From Cynocephalus volans (taxonomy: Eukaryota > Chordata > Mammalia > Dermoptera > Cynocephalidae), in the NCBI RefSeq assembly GCF_027409185.1, contig NC_084469.1, positions 30,184,293 to 30,248,292 on the forward strand: 64,000 nucleotides of DNA, read 5' to 3'. Each line of letters starts with the position of its first letter. The first letter of the stretch is position 1. Below the pieces are notes generated by a model. It searched no databases. It was not told where the DNA came from and worked only from the letters and a program-made list of their open reading frames with translations. Positions 1 through 11,389 of the stretch are shown piece by piece. A program made the position numbers and the translations under genes.

Positions 1-175
1 GTTCAGTTGTGTGCTGGTGCTGTGGGGTGCGTGGTCTCCATGAGACTTGGGCCTCTCCAGTGGTGTGCCTCTCTGGTTGGCATGCACTTGGCCAGGATGG
101 GGATGGAGTCTGGCAGCAGCAAGGCCTAGCAGCAAGGCCTACCTCTTCAGTTGCATGCTGGTGCTGCTGGGTCGT
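1..175. repeat. Tandem-repeat-like GC-richer block at the window edge
   Basis: A segment at 2-28 recurs at 146-172 with about five mismatches (period 144), both containing GCTGGTGCTG. The unit AGCAGCAAGGCCT is also doubled at about 115-140. The block stops where L1 sequence begins at about 178. It may be the end of a minisatellite or a composite retroposon; I do not recognise the family. Confidence 0.4.
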
Positions 176-177
176 TA

Positions 178-1290
178 TTAGTATTTTGATGAGGATCGCG
201 TTGAGTCTGTAGACAGCTTTAGGTACCATGGACATTTTCACAATGTTAATTCTTCCAGTCCAAGGGCATGGAATATCTTTCCATCTTTTTGTTTCCTCTT
301 TAATTTCTTCTGGCAGTGATTTGTAATTCTTGTTGTAAATATCTTTCACCTCCTTAATAATATTAATTCCAAGGTATTTTATTTTTTGGTGACTTATAAA
401 AAGGTTTGCTTTCTTGATTTCTTTTCCCGCTAGTTCAGTATTGTAATATAAAAACTGTACTGATTTTTGTGTGTTGATATTAGTATACTACAGCTTTACT
501 GAAATCATTTATCAGTTCTAAGAGTTTTTTTGTAGGGTCTTTCTGTCTTTCTCTTTATAGGATCTGTCATCTGCAAACAGGGACAGTTTACCTTCATCTT
601 TTCCAATCTGGATGCCCTTTATTTTTTACTCTTGACTGATCGCTCTGGTTAGTAATTCTAATACTATGTTAAATAGGAGTGGTGAGAGTGGGCATCCTTG
701 TCTGTTCCTGTTCTTAAAGGAAGAGTTTTCAGGTTTTCCCCATTCAGGATAATATTGGTGGTGGGTTTATCGTACATAGCTTTTATTGTGTTTAGGTCTT
801 TTCCTTCGATGCCTAATTTGCTAAGAGTCTTTATCATGAAGGGATGTAGAATTTTGTCAAATGCTTTCTCAGTGTCTATTGAGATAATCATATGTTTTTT
901 TGTCCCTGATGTGGATGTGGTATATCACATTAATTGACTTGAGTTTGTTGAATCATTCTTATATCTCTGGGATGAAACCCACCAGATCATGATGTATAGT
1001 TTTTTTGATGTGTTGCTGTATTCTGTTTGCTAACATTTTGTTGAGGATTTTTGCCTCTATGTTCATCAGAAATACTGGCCTGTAGTTTTCTTTCTTTGCT
1101 GTATCTTTGGTTTTGGTACAGGGTGATGCTGGCCTAATAGAATGAGTTTGGGAGAATCGCCTCTGTTTCAATGTTTTGGAATAGTTTGAAGATAATTGGT
1201 ATTAATTCCTCTCTAATGGTTTGGTAGAATTTAGCTGTAAAGACATGTGTTTGTGGGCTTTTTTTTGTTGGGAGACTGCTGATTAGAATA
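178..1290 (-). mobile_element. L1 fragment, ORF2 interior (unit 1 left boundary)
   Basis: Reverse-strand L1 ORF2 reverse-transcriptase region; translated pieces such as [13 protein letters not shown] and [23 protein letters not shown] are typical of L1 ORF2. It is heavily interrupted by stops and frameshifts. It is homologous to the right part of the L1s ending at 23803 and 43154, starting at 22691 in the first of these. L1 similarity begins abruptly at about 178, next to the tandem-repeat block. Confidence 0.85.
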
Positions 1291-2084
1291 TACAAAAAGT
1301 CCTCTTGGAATTTATAACCCATATCGATGTGATCACACAGCATTCAGAGGTCCCTTTCATCCTGAAGTTTCTGTGCACCCCCTGGGATCCAGGACTTCTT
1401 GTCCTTGCTATTGAAGGAAGAGCACGTCCCTCCTATCTCTCTGCTCCTGTCTGTTGCTGGCTGCTCATGGAATATGGACCCTTCCCTGAAGCTCTGACCA
1501 GGGCACGGTCTCTGTATGGACTCAGCCCACAGACTCTGAGTGTCCCAGGAATCCTCACCATGGAATGGAGTCTGTCTCCTCAGGGCAACTTACCTGTAAC
1601 TTCTCAAAGTTCCTTATTTGTAACATCTCTCCCTCATCCCTTTTTTTAAAAATATGAGCACTGGAATTAGAGGTGCTGGGGAAGTATGTGAAGTTCATCT
1701 TTCATTTCAACCAGGAATTCTCTTACCAGCATCCTGGGAGGGGTTGTTTTGCCTGTGGAGGGTACACTGACCAGCAGGTCCCCTAGAACAGAACATCATG
1801 CCCCGCACCCGATCAGGTTCCCATTTTACCTTATGACTCTGGACGTCTGATCACTTCTTAGTACTATCCAGATGTGCTTTTAAAGTACCTTTCAGTTAAT
1901 ATGACATTATGTGCATTTACCTGTATTATTAAATATTCTTCAAAACATGATTTTAATGACGCATGGTTTTCTCTTCCTTCTGTCAATGCAGACGTCCCCT
2001 CGTCTTCGTTTCTTCTACTCTAGCCACTCTGATCTGCTCTAAATGCTCTGAAGTTACCATGATTTTTTTTTTGCCTCAACTCTG
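1291..2084. other. Intergenic unit sequence, no recognised gene
   Basis: Shared by all units (counterparts about 23804-24589 and 43155-43940), beginning with a TTGATGTGATCACACAG-like stretch right after the L1. It contains open frames of up to 114 codons, but they are not kept in register between copies and resemble no family I know. I see no gene here. Confidence 0.6.
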
Positions 2085-2215
2085 ATGTATCTTCCTCTAG
2101 AAATTCCTCCCTGACCAACATAGCTGAATTAAATATCCCTGCATTGTACTTCTCTGACAGCATCCCTGATATTACCACAGGTTACAAGTCTATATTGAGT
2201 TTCTGGTCTGCCTTG
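2085..2215 (+). repeat. L2 3'-end fragment
   Basis: Contains the eroded L2 tail pattern (TTCCTCTAGAAATTCCTCCC, then TGACCAACATAG), which recalls the common 'cttcctctgagaggccttccctgacc' consensus. It predates the duplications; counterparts are at about 24590-24715 and 43941-44066. Confidence 0.5.
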
Positions 2216-2402
2216 AGTATGGAGGTAAGGAGGATATAGTGACGAACAAGCCGAACAAGAAACTTACATCTTCCATGAAGGAAAAAAAAATCCACCAGAG
2301 ACAAATAATTATAAACAACTTACTCTTAGCATGTGGAGTGTGTTATGAAGTTTACAAATATGAGAATATGACAGAGAGAGACTAGAATGTGCGGGTGGTT
2401 CC

Positions 2403-2976
2403 TTTTTTTTATTGAAGGATAATTGATCATACATATCTGTGGGGTACAAAGTTGACTATCAATAGTTGTATATAATGTGTGATGGTCAAATCAAGGTAAT
2501 TAGCTTATTCATTGTTACAATACATAATCATTCTCTGTGTCCGTTAACCAATTTCTCATTAATTTCTTATTAACTTCCTTCTCTCTTTCCCTCCTCTTCC
2601 CCTTTCCACCTCTAGTAACCACAGTTCTGTTCTCTCTGGGAAAACTAAACATCCACATGTAGAAGAATGAAACTAGATTTGTACCTCTCACCATATACCA
2701 AAATGAACTCCAAATGGATTAAAGACTTAAACATATGACCTAAAACTATAAAACAGCTAGAGGAAAGTATAGGGGAAACACTTCAGGATGTAGGACTGGG
2801 CAAAGACTTTATGAATAAGACTACAAAGGCACAGGCAACAAAAGAAAAAAAAATGGGATTATATCTAAGTAAACCACTTCTGCACAGAAAAGCAAACAAT
2901 CAACAGAGTGAAAAGACAACCCACAGAATGGTAGAAAATATTTGCAAACCATACATCTGACAAGGGATTAATATCC
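2403..2976. mobile_element. 5'-inverted (twin-primed) L1 insertion, unit 1
   Basis: 2403-2636 is an L1 3' UTR in minus orientation starting with a poly-T run. 2637-2976 is ORF2 in plus orientation (AGAAGAATGAAACTAGATTT, then ACAAGGGATTAATATCC). A degraded target-site duplication flanks it: ATGTGCGGGTGGTTCC around 2388-2402 and ATGTGCGGTTCCTTT at 2977-2991. Confidence 0.8.
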
Positions 2977-3049
2977 ATGTGCGGTTCCTTTCAATGAAGT
3001 CAGGAATGTGTCTCTGAGGAGAGACTTAAAGTTGATATTCATTAGTAAT

Positions 3050-3300
3050 TCAATTTGGATTGTATTATATTTATATTTTGATTGGGGAGGGTCAGAGTTT
3101 TTATGACATTCCATTCTTCCAAACCAAGAACATGGTATTTCTTCTATTTTTCATATCGTGTTTGATTATCTTCAATATAATGCTACGGTTTTCTTTACAT
3201 AGGTCTTAAGCTTTCCCTCTCGCACTTATTCTAAAGTATTTCATAGTTTGTTTTCTATTATCTGTAATTATCATTTTTTCTCATTATTTTAATCTCACTG
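3050..3300 (-). mobile_element. Old L1 (L1M/HAL1-like) ORF2 fragment, unit 1
   Basis: Reverse-strand L1 words (ACATTCCATTCTTCCAAACC, then AAGAACATGGTATTTCTTCT) place it in the ORF2 reverse-transcriptase region. It is strongly decayed. Counterparts are at about 25580-25830 and 44931-45181. Confidence 0.65.
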
Positions 3301-3794
3301 TCTCCATCTTAAATTTTGGGGGGGAGGTTCTTAAGTTTGTACTTTACAAAATAGATGATCATTTCTGGAGTATCCATGTTAATATTATCTGCATCATATG
3401 TAGGTTTCTGAAATTCACATTTTTATGCTGAATTATTTTAAAGTAAATCATAATTGTCCTGGCATTACAACTCTAAATATTCAGTCTATATTTCTAAAAA
3501 AATCCTATTACACATGCCCCAAATAGCATTTTCACACCAACTCAATTAATAATAATTCTTTAGTATTGTTTTTTGCTGGTCCATATTCATATTTCTCCAG
3601 TTATTTCCAAACCTGTCCTTTTCTGTTTCTTTTTCAAAACGGGAATCCAATGCAGTATCTTGCATTGCATTTGGTTGTTATGGTTCCTACTATAGATTGT
3701 TAGTCTATAGCAATTCAGTTTTTCATAGCAGTGACTGACTGAAGAGATTGTCCCAATCTCTTCTTCCATCAATTCGAGTTCACTGACTGCAGCA

Positions 3795-3935
3795 TCCACG
3801 TCTCCTGGAGCTTGTTAGAAATGCAGATTCTCATATGTCATCCCAGATCTACCAAATGCAAGTCTGCATTGACTCCTGTGCCTGTGGTGACTCATATGCA
3901 CATTAAAGTTTAGGAAGCTCTGCTGTGGAAAGTCC
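3795..3935 (+). repeat. MER5-like hAT MITE fragment
   Basis: Has GGAGCTTGTTAGAAATGCAG at one end and the terminal word CACATTAAAGTTTAGGAAGC at the other, as in MER5A-type nonautonomous Charlie elements. It lies only in the unit 1-specific segment. Confidence 0.5.
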
Positions 3936-4879
3936 CACCACAGTGGAGCTAGCTTGTTCCTTGACATCCTGCATTCTTGTAACTAGAAGTTTATTGGCAG
4001 CAATTTGGTTGCACTTGAGTTAAACATTTTTCTTTAAAATATACTGTTACATTCTTGTTGTTTTCACCAAAGGACCAGGTTTTATGTGTCCGGAAAATAT
4101 AAAGCCCAAATTCTATATTACGAAATAGCCATAAGAGCTGTCTTAACTTTATAGTTGTATGACAAAAGCACATCGCTGAATATGCTATTCCCACTCAGAA
4201 GAAATTCCATGCGGGATATAAAAGTTTTCTGGTATTTCCAGTTAGAAAGTGTCAGTTTCTAAGTAAAATGTTTAATTGAGAAAGCATCAAAGAGATTAAG
4301 GAGTGTAGATTTGATTGATGGAGAGTGATTGGTGAGGTGAGAGGGAACATGTGCTCTCTCTGGTATTTGTTTGACAGTGAGGTCTCTTTAGGGGACTTCC
4401 CTTCTCCCACATATCACAGCCAAGGTCTTTCATCTGTACTTTCTGCCCCTTTCTGAGTGGCCCCAGACTCTTTGGTCTACTCCTAGGCACATCCAAGCAA
4501 ACAAATCAATTAACGTCCCCTTCATAAACCTGTCATATTTTCTGGTCATTCTTCTATTAATTAATTTTTTTTCTTTTGCCTCATTTTTTTAGAACATGAC
4601 ATAAGTTCTCAACACTTGGCGAGTATTTTTAATAGAACTGACTTAATCTTGCATCACGTGCTCCATGGTTGATTGATGGTGGAATTCACCACTGCATTTG
4701 TGAAATGACACCCCATTCCCTTCATTGTAAAGTCACATTTTCCTTCCTGTGACCAGGAAGTAATCTGTGTGTCCTTAGCTTGGCATCATACAAACATCCA
4801 GGTTTCCATCAGCCATTCACCTAATGTCTTTACACCATTTTCTATCACTTAGATCCTTACTTGATTCAATGCTTTCAGT

Positions 4880-5720
4880 AGTATTTTCAAGTGTTTCTGA
4901 TATAGGTTTTCAACACTTCTTTTAAGTTTTATCCTAAGTATTCTACCCTTTTTTCCTTGCTGTTGTAAATGGATTTTTCTCTTTCATCACATCTTCTAAT
5001 TTGATGCTCTTTGTATATATTAGACAATTATTTTTGTGTGTTGATTCTATATCATTTACTCTTATGAATTGTCTTAATGTTTTTCATTTGATGATCTTTG
5101 GTTCATTGGAAAATTTTTTCTTCTGTAAATAAAGGTATTAGAGATAATTGTACCTGCATGTTTTCAATATTTATGCCTCTAACTGAATTGTCTTAATTGC
5201 CTTCGGTATATCCTCAATTTAGTTAAGTAGTAATCTCAATGATGGGTGTTCTTATCTTATTCTTCACTTTCTTACAAATGCCTCCTTTTTCTTCATGAAG
5301 AAGTTGCTCTTTAAATACAGATATACATATTTTCTCACGGTAAAGAAATATTTATTGATTTCTCAATGAAGGGCTATTTTAAAATGAGAAATAGGTTTCT
5401 AATTTTGTTACATGACTTTTCAGCATTTCAGTAGATAATAACATAATTTTTCCTTGTATTTAAACCAGTCTTGCATTCCTGAAATAATCTCCAGATGGAA
5501 AGTTATACTGTGTGTGTGCTTTTCAAAATGTTTTGGTGGATATTGGGTATACTTTTGTATAATACTTTTTACATCAATATTCAAAATTGAGATATTTCCA
5601 TAGTTTTCGACTTGTGCAATGTTTATCAGGCTTTGAAATCAATTTTATACCTGCTTTATATGCTGTTGGTAAGTTTTTCTTTTTCGATATTCTGTATGAA
5701 AAACTATCCTCCAATTCTCC
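4880..5720 (-). mobile_element. Ancient L1 (L1M/HAL1) ORF2 fragment, unit 1 only
   Basis: Reverse-strand ORF2 words are recognisable in order: TTTTTGTGTGTTGATTCTAT, AACCAGTCTTGCATTCCTGA and GCAATGTTTATCAGGCTTTG. There is no open frame worth calling. Confidence 0.65.
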
Positions 5721-6129
5721 CTATTCCTTCCTTCAGGAATAGAGAAGATATAATGTTAATGGAAGGGTACTTTCTCTGCTTGGAATTGGGCCCAAGCTCT
5801 TGGCCCCTGACACAGCATTTGAAATTTTCCCATGACTTCCTGGGAAAATGGAGTCATGATTCCTCGGCACACTTCTCAAAGACACTGGGTCAATTTGGAT
5901 TGACTGGGTGAAGGTGTGGAGGATGAAACAGCAAAGGATCATTTCACTCACCTGATTCAAAGCTTGACGACTTGTACATGAGCCCATGCTTCCCACCTCT
6001 GCCCTGCAGCTCAGCTATTACCATGGCTGGACTGTCCTCTCTCTTGGTCAGGGCTCTAGCCATGTTCCCTTCTAGTGCACACATCCTGAATTACTTAGAC
6101 ATCTCTTATTATTTCATATTCCCTCTGAG

Positions 6130-6340
6130 TGCCAGCTGTGGAGTCAAAAGAAGAGCATTGGGAATGAGAAAAACTGGTCTCAGATCCTAGATTTGCAATT
6201 TTCTAATCCAAAGACATGAAATCAGTCACTTTATCTTTGAAAGATTTGGTGTCCTCATCTGTGAAAGAAAGCTGTTGATATCTGTGCTGCAGGGTTATTT
6301 TGAAAATTAATAGAACAATAATATAGGTGATATTGTAAGA
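6130..6340 (+). repeat. MIR SINE, unit 1 only
   Basis: Core order of a MIR: a CAGTCACTTTATCTTTGAAA-type stretch, then TCCTCATCTGTGAAAG, then a GGTTATTTTGAAAATTAA-type end. Only in the unit 1-specific segment. Confidence 0.6.
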
Positions 6341-6772
6341 GCACATACACACGTTTGTATATTTGATATTTAATGAAAAGGGTGCTTTCTCTGGACCTAC
6401 ATGGGATCCTTTGAATTTCCTTTGTAGCGCTGATCACTTTCTTCCTTGTGTTGGTTATTGATTCAGTTTTTCAGAGGCAACTATTTGAATGCCTACTCAA
6501 GGTTGCTGTGACAATACATTGACAATATACTGTGCTGTGCTTTGAATGATAGAAAACGGAGACAGACACACAGGCTGACCTGTGGGGACATCAAGTCTAG
6601 AGGTACAAGGGTCTTCTTTCCCCAAGAGAATCCTCATTCTTCATGCAGGTCCCCTTTCTGGATATTCCATCATGATACAAGAGTCTCTTAGGTTTTCTCA
6701 TGTATGTCCATAACCGTGTTTATCAACTCTACTCTGGTCCACGCTCTGTTAATTTTTCTCCAATATTTCATA

Positions 6773-7945
6773 TCTTCTTTCAATATCCCTATGAGAATAT
6801 CCTACAGGAACCCTTGAAAACACAACCCAAACAGTACTAAGTTTGCTTAAATTACTTTCCTTTTCACCCATTTCATGAAAGGCATCCTTTTCCTTTGAGT
6901 GGCTCAACCTCAAAACTCTGAAGGTATATTTATCTCCTTAGTTAACGCTATCATAAAATCACTACATTCTGTTGTTCCTATTTCCACATTACCTTTCATC
7001 TAGATCCTTCATGTATGTCTTCACATTCTCTTGTATAGATTGCTCTGTGAGATGCCTAATTAAACTCCTGGTCCTGTCACTCCGTGTTCCTTCCTCATCA
7101 CTCTCTGTGCAATCCTTCATTCAAGACAGACTCTCATCATTGCTTTATGCAGAGCTTTTATTTATTACATTTCTCTATCTATCATCATCTTCTTCTATCA
7201 TCTACCATCTCTCTATTTATGTATTTATAAAGGGTAATATATAAACACCCCTTGATTAAGAACCTAACCTGAAAATTGCATAAACTACATAGCATCCCCA
7301 CTTCAATTCCTTTGAGTCTCTCCTCTTGTAAATCCTCTCATCTTCAGTCATTTGCTCCTCTTTCACTTAATTTTGTTTTTAACAAACTTCTATTGTATGT
7401 ATACATACATCCAAAATGTGTATTTGTTGGTCATTTTAGTTGTTTACAACCCTATATTAATTGTATCAATAATGATGTTTGAGATTTACATCTTTTAAAC
7501 TTAATATTATGTTAATAAGATCAACCAAACTGTAGCATGTCTCTGTGGAACATTTAGACAAAAAAGGGACTCATCTACTGGCTTGAGTGACTAATCCCAA
7601 TTACCAAGGACTTAATAGTCAAACAATGAATTGACATTTGAATAGTGATTTATGGACTTCAAAGCATGAGCTATTGTGATCCTCCCAGCTTGTGAACTGT
7701 ACTCTGCTAGTCAGTAGCATAGCTGGGGCACGGTCCCATTAGTCCTGTGCTGGTGCTCCGCCAAAAGGAGCAGAAATGTGTACAATTTGATACTCTCAAT
7801 GAAATATCTTATCAATCTGTTATAAGACTTCTGAGAAGATTAATTTTCTGGCTGAAAAGATCACAGATGGCTTCTTGGATGGGATGACATTGGGGGTGGA
7901 TTTTCGGGTGTGTATTGCAGTCTCCAGTGTATGTCCTCACATTGG
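6773..7945. other. Region downstream of OR copy 1
   Basis: AT-rich flank with a pyrimidine-rich TCTATC/ATC low-complexity patch at about 7166-7216. It is shared with 26101-27291 and 45452-46642. The 90-codon frame at 6972-7244 (and 26299-26571, 45650-45922) comes from this composition and looks like no protein. The last 330 bases before the OR stop are better conserved between copies than the rest. Confidence 0.5.
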
Positions 7946-8875
7946 TTATGAGAAGATTCTCTTGCTGAAGAGTTTCCGCAGGGCAGCCTTCATGTCCCGG
8001 TTTCTCAGACTATAGATGAAAGGGTTTAACATCGGGGTCACTGCGATGTATATCACAGTTATCACTGCATCCTTTAGGCTATAAGCTGTGAGAGGGCGGA
8101 AGTACATGCCCATGACTGTCCCGTAGTACAAAGAGACAACTGTGAGGTGGGAACCACAGGTGGAGAAGGCTTTGAGCACACCCTTAGTGGAGGGAACCCG
8201 TAAGACCGTGGAAAAGACCCGAACATAGGAGATAATGATGAATAGCAATGGCATGCAGAAAACGCTAACCCCGAGGTACATCATCTTCACATTAAAGTGG
8301 ATGTCAGAACAGGACAGCTTGAGCAAAGAAGCAAGGTCACAGTAGAAGTTGGTCACTCCCTGGTTGCCACAAAAGGACAGACTAGCTGTCAGCAGAGTTT
8401 GGGACAGGGCAATGGCATTTCCTATCACCCAAGACACAACAACTAGTAGAACACAGGACTTTGGACTCACTATTGTTGTGTAGTGAAGTGGGTGGCTGAT
8501 GGCCACAGCACGATCATATGCCATCACAGCCAAAATGTAGCTGTCTGCGTTAGCCAGGGCAAGCATGAAATACATCTGTGTTAGGCATCCCCCAAAGGAG
8601 ATGGACTTGCTACCCAAGAGATGGTTAGCCAGCATCTTAGGGATGGTTACAGATGAGAAGAAGACGTCCACCAAGGAGAGGTTGGCAAGGAAAAAATACA
8701 TGGGGTTGTGAAGGCGAACATCAGAGTGAATGGCCCAGATGATGAGCAGGTTTCCAATCAATGTGACGGGGTAAATGACCAGGAAGAGGATGAAGAAGAA
8801 ATATTCTTGTTCCTGCTCACCAGTTATTCCCAGGAGGATGAATTCCAGGGTAAATGACTGGTTTCCTTCCCTCAT
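7946..8875 (-). CDS. OR1A1: Olfactory receptor, OR1A subfamily, copy 1 (diverged paralog)
   Basis: Intact 309-residue single-exon class II odorant receptor: a seven-helix G-protein-coupled receptor of olfactory sensory neuron cilia that signals through Golf and adenylyl cyclase (family knowledge). Visible motifs are the N-glycosylation site NQS at 5-7, GN at 41-42 in TM1, LHNPMYFFLANLS at 55-67, the conserved TM3 Cys97, MAYDRAVAIS at 118-127, extracellular-loop-2 cysteines 169, 179 and 189, SY at 216-217 in TM5, KAFSTCGSHLT at 235-245 before TM6, and PMLNPFIYSLRNRD at 281-294 in TM7. The start is the usual OR1A start (MREGNQS) and the length is normal for the family. The N-terminus and the KAFSTCGSHLT block are what I remember of human OR1A1/OR1A2, so the subfamily is firm but the exact ortholog is not. 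It differs from the other two copies by 15 residues (32 bases by hand count). Upstream noncoding exons are not identifiable. Confidence 0.95.
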   Translation of the reverse strand: MREGNQSFTLEFILLGITGEQEQEYFFFILFLVIYPVTLIGNLLIIWAIHSDVRLHNPMYFFLANLSLVDVFFSSVTIPKMLANHLLGSKSISFGGCLTQMYFMLALANADSYILAVMAYDRAVAISHPLHYTTIVSPKSCVLLVVVSWVIGNAIALSQTLLTASLSFCGNQGVTNFYCDLASLLKLSCSDIHFNVKMMYLGVSVFCMPLLFIIISYVRVFSTVLRVPSTKGVLKAFSTCGSHLTVVSLYYGTVMGMYFRPLTAYSLKDAVITVIYIAVTPMLNPFIYSLRNRDMKAALRKLFSKRIFS

Positions 8876-8889
8876 GGCTTCATCAGCAT
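8872..8889 (-). promoter_or_regulatory. Possible 5-codon upstream ORF overlapping the OR start (copy 1)
   Basis: Just before the OR start codon on the minus strand there is ATG CTG ATG AAG CCA TGA. Its stop codon overlaps the OR initiator as ATGA. If the mature 5' UTR includes this stretch, the uORF could modulate initiation. Copies 2 and 3 keep it at 28218-28235 and 47569-47586 with one codon changed (AAG for the second ATG). Whether the UTR is continuous here is unknown. Confidence 0.3.
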
Positions 8890-11389
8890 GAAGGTGAGAA
8901 GAATTCAGAATTATTAGTGCAGTTCCTATGTGCAGTTATCTTCCTTATCTATTTCTTTTGACTGAAGTGATCAGCTGTGTCTATATCTGGATTTACAAAG
9001 TCCAGAGATAGCCAATACATAGGGGAAAGAATCCCCTGGTTGTCAGTGAAACGAGATGACAGTCAGCCCTGGACACTAATATCTGAGAAGTGAGCAGTCT
9101 GTGAATCAGAGGTGCCCATCCTCTCCAACCCCAGCACCACCACTCAGACACCTAGGGTTTAATCATTGGACACATAATTAAATTTTATATTCTATATCCT
9201 TGATACTTTCTTAGGGTCTGTGGAAAAATCATAAATACATGAAAATACAGATTGCTCATCTGTTTATTTAATGAAAGACAGTCTCTGCTCTCAAGGACCT
9301 TACAACTTCATGGAGATGCCAGAGTCACACTCTAATTGAATAACAGATGATAAGAAATGGAACACATTTTATAGTATTTGAAAAAACACTCCAGAGAAAA
9401 GCATGTGCCAATACAATAGCTCTCTGGGGAATTAGAAATTAATCAAACCCTGAGTGGGCCCAGAGCCCAGGAAGCAACAGAGGTCCACATCACCATGAGA
9501 AGCTTATGAACCATGATGAACACCAGGGTTAGAACCCGGAAAACATGCTCAGTGGATTTTCACCCCAGGTGACCCATTTTCAATGTAGACTTTCACCATC
9601 TCCTTTATAGATTTTATTTCTTTTAACTCTTAAATATATGTAATAATAATTGTTTTTTCCCTATCATCTCTCACTTTTATTCATTACTTCTTTGGTGTCA
9701 GCTAACTCCTTAGTGGCTCCAACTCTTGCTTCGTACACTCTCAGGTCTATGTCTATAGGCTTAATCTCTTTTCCTCATAATTCTATGCCCAGTCATCTTG
9801 CCACCATGTTTTACCAATACCCATATTCTACACATCCAACCAAGTAGATTGCAAAGTTGTTGGAGGAGGAAAACCATTTCTTGTCTATTCTTATTTCCTC
9901 CAGAGAGAATATTGAGGAATATTGTTTGTTGTTTGAACCAATATTTTTGCATTCAATATTATTTGTGTTGAATCCAGGTTCATTTTATGAATTATCTTTA
10001 TGAGTTCCTCACACGTGGGATATTCACAGGCATCCAGTTTATCCCTCACTTCTACATCTACTCTTGCTGATTTTCATGGAAATCATTCTTAGATAAATGA
10101 ATATTTCTACATTTTCTTTCAGTACTATGGCTTATTCTCTTATTATTTTCTACTTGAAATACTGTAATGCTCCCTTGACTCCTTGACTACAGGTTTTCTC
10201 CATTTTGATCAATCTTACAATCTCAGGCCCATTACCTTGGGCAGAAACTACTAACAGGTAATGTAAATCCATGTAATTATCTTCTTTCAGGACATTCGCT
10301 TAGACTACCTGCAATGAGATATGGTTTGTGACTGAATATTACTTTATCCAGTTATGTGTTCCAGGTCTAGGCTTCCCTCACCTAATTGTTTCCTTTGGCC
10401 AGCTGGATGTCAATGACAAGGAAGCTGAATGGGACGGTGAAGTCAGACAGTGCAATGAGTCTTGTCCCTCTTTCTCCAAATGCAGGATAGCCTCCCACCA
10501 CCAAGATGACCCACTGGGACTTGTATGTAGGAGATAGATAAACTTTTGTTTTGTCTAAACAAGTACACTTTGAGATCGGTTTGTTGGTGTTGTCCAGGAT
10601 ATCCTAAGTAATTTTCTAATTTTTCTGGAGAGAACTCTACTCAATCATTAGTTGAATCTATGTTTAATTCAGTCACCAATTCTCATTGTCTACAATGAGA
10701 ATTATACCTTATAGATGCGAATTATATGCTAGACACAGGGAATGCCACTATAATTATTTTTCTCCCAAATATGATATACTTTTTCATCTCTGCATCTAAA
10801 GAAATTTGGTTTTCTTTCTTGAAATGCCTTTCTCATCTTCACATAGAATTGTAATATCTCAGGGTTGAGAGTGTTCCATAAACGTGGAAGTCATAGAGAC
10901 CTTCCTTTCTAACCATATCAAATGGTTAGCTCATTTGGTATAGAGGTGTGCAATTTCAAAGGAGGATTCTTGGCAATGTGGCAGGCCAAGCTGATGTTGA
11001 AAAGTCTCATTCTTATTAAAACACAGAAATTCTAGGTATGTTGTAAATGCAACGTTAAAAAATTTGCATAGAGAAACCTATAAGAAAAAATGGGAATACC
11101 TAGGTATGACAAAACAAACAAACAAAGAAAACCCCCCAAAACTCAAAGGTAGTGTTCCATGCCACCTCTGATGCTATGGTGGCATATTAGTGTTTCCAAC
11201 TAGGAATCAGTTCCTAACAGCTAGAGTCTAGGGTGTTCATGTCCATTTGTACAGGAGATGGCCACAGATCTGCATGAACTATGGAGCTTAATTTGAGCCC
11301 CTGCATAAAGCACTTGAAGTTTTATCCTATTTGTGAAAAAATAGTAGTAAGATTTTTCCATATAAGAATGGAAAGCAAAAGCATAAAAT
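8890..11389. other. Upstream flank of OR copy 1, no gene seen
   Basis: The OR promoter and 5' noncoding exon(s) would lie here or further right; I cannot place a transcription start or a convincing splice acceptor. About 10120-10250 has a weak L2-like look (TCTACTTGAAATACTGTAAT). 9650-11340 is very similar between copies. Counterparts are 28236-30736 and 47587-50087. Confidence 0.5.

Larger units (their letters stand above)
3598..6772. other. 3.17-kb segment present only in unit 1
   Basis: Alignment to units 2 and 3 stops at about 3597 (TATTTCTC) and resumes at 6773 (TCTTCTTTC). In unit 2 these two words are directly joined at 26100/26101. The offset changes from 22500 to 19328, giving 3172 bases. 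The segment holds its own old repeats (MER5-like, L1M, MIR) and no supported gene. Because it is not a single transposon with target duplications, a deletion from the unit 2/3 lineage is the simpler reading. Confidence 0.8.

Noticed and set aside
7166-7216. CRISPR-like or regulatory short repeat array (TCTATC/ATC words)
   Set aside because: Simple low-complexity pyrimidine-rich DNA in a mammalian genome, with no spacer structure.
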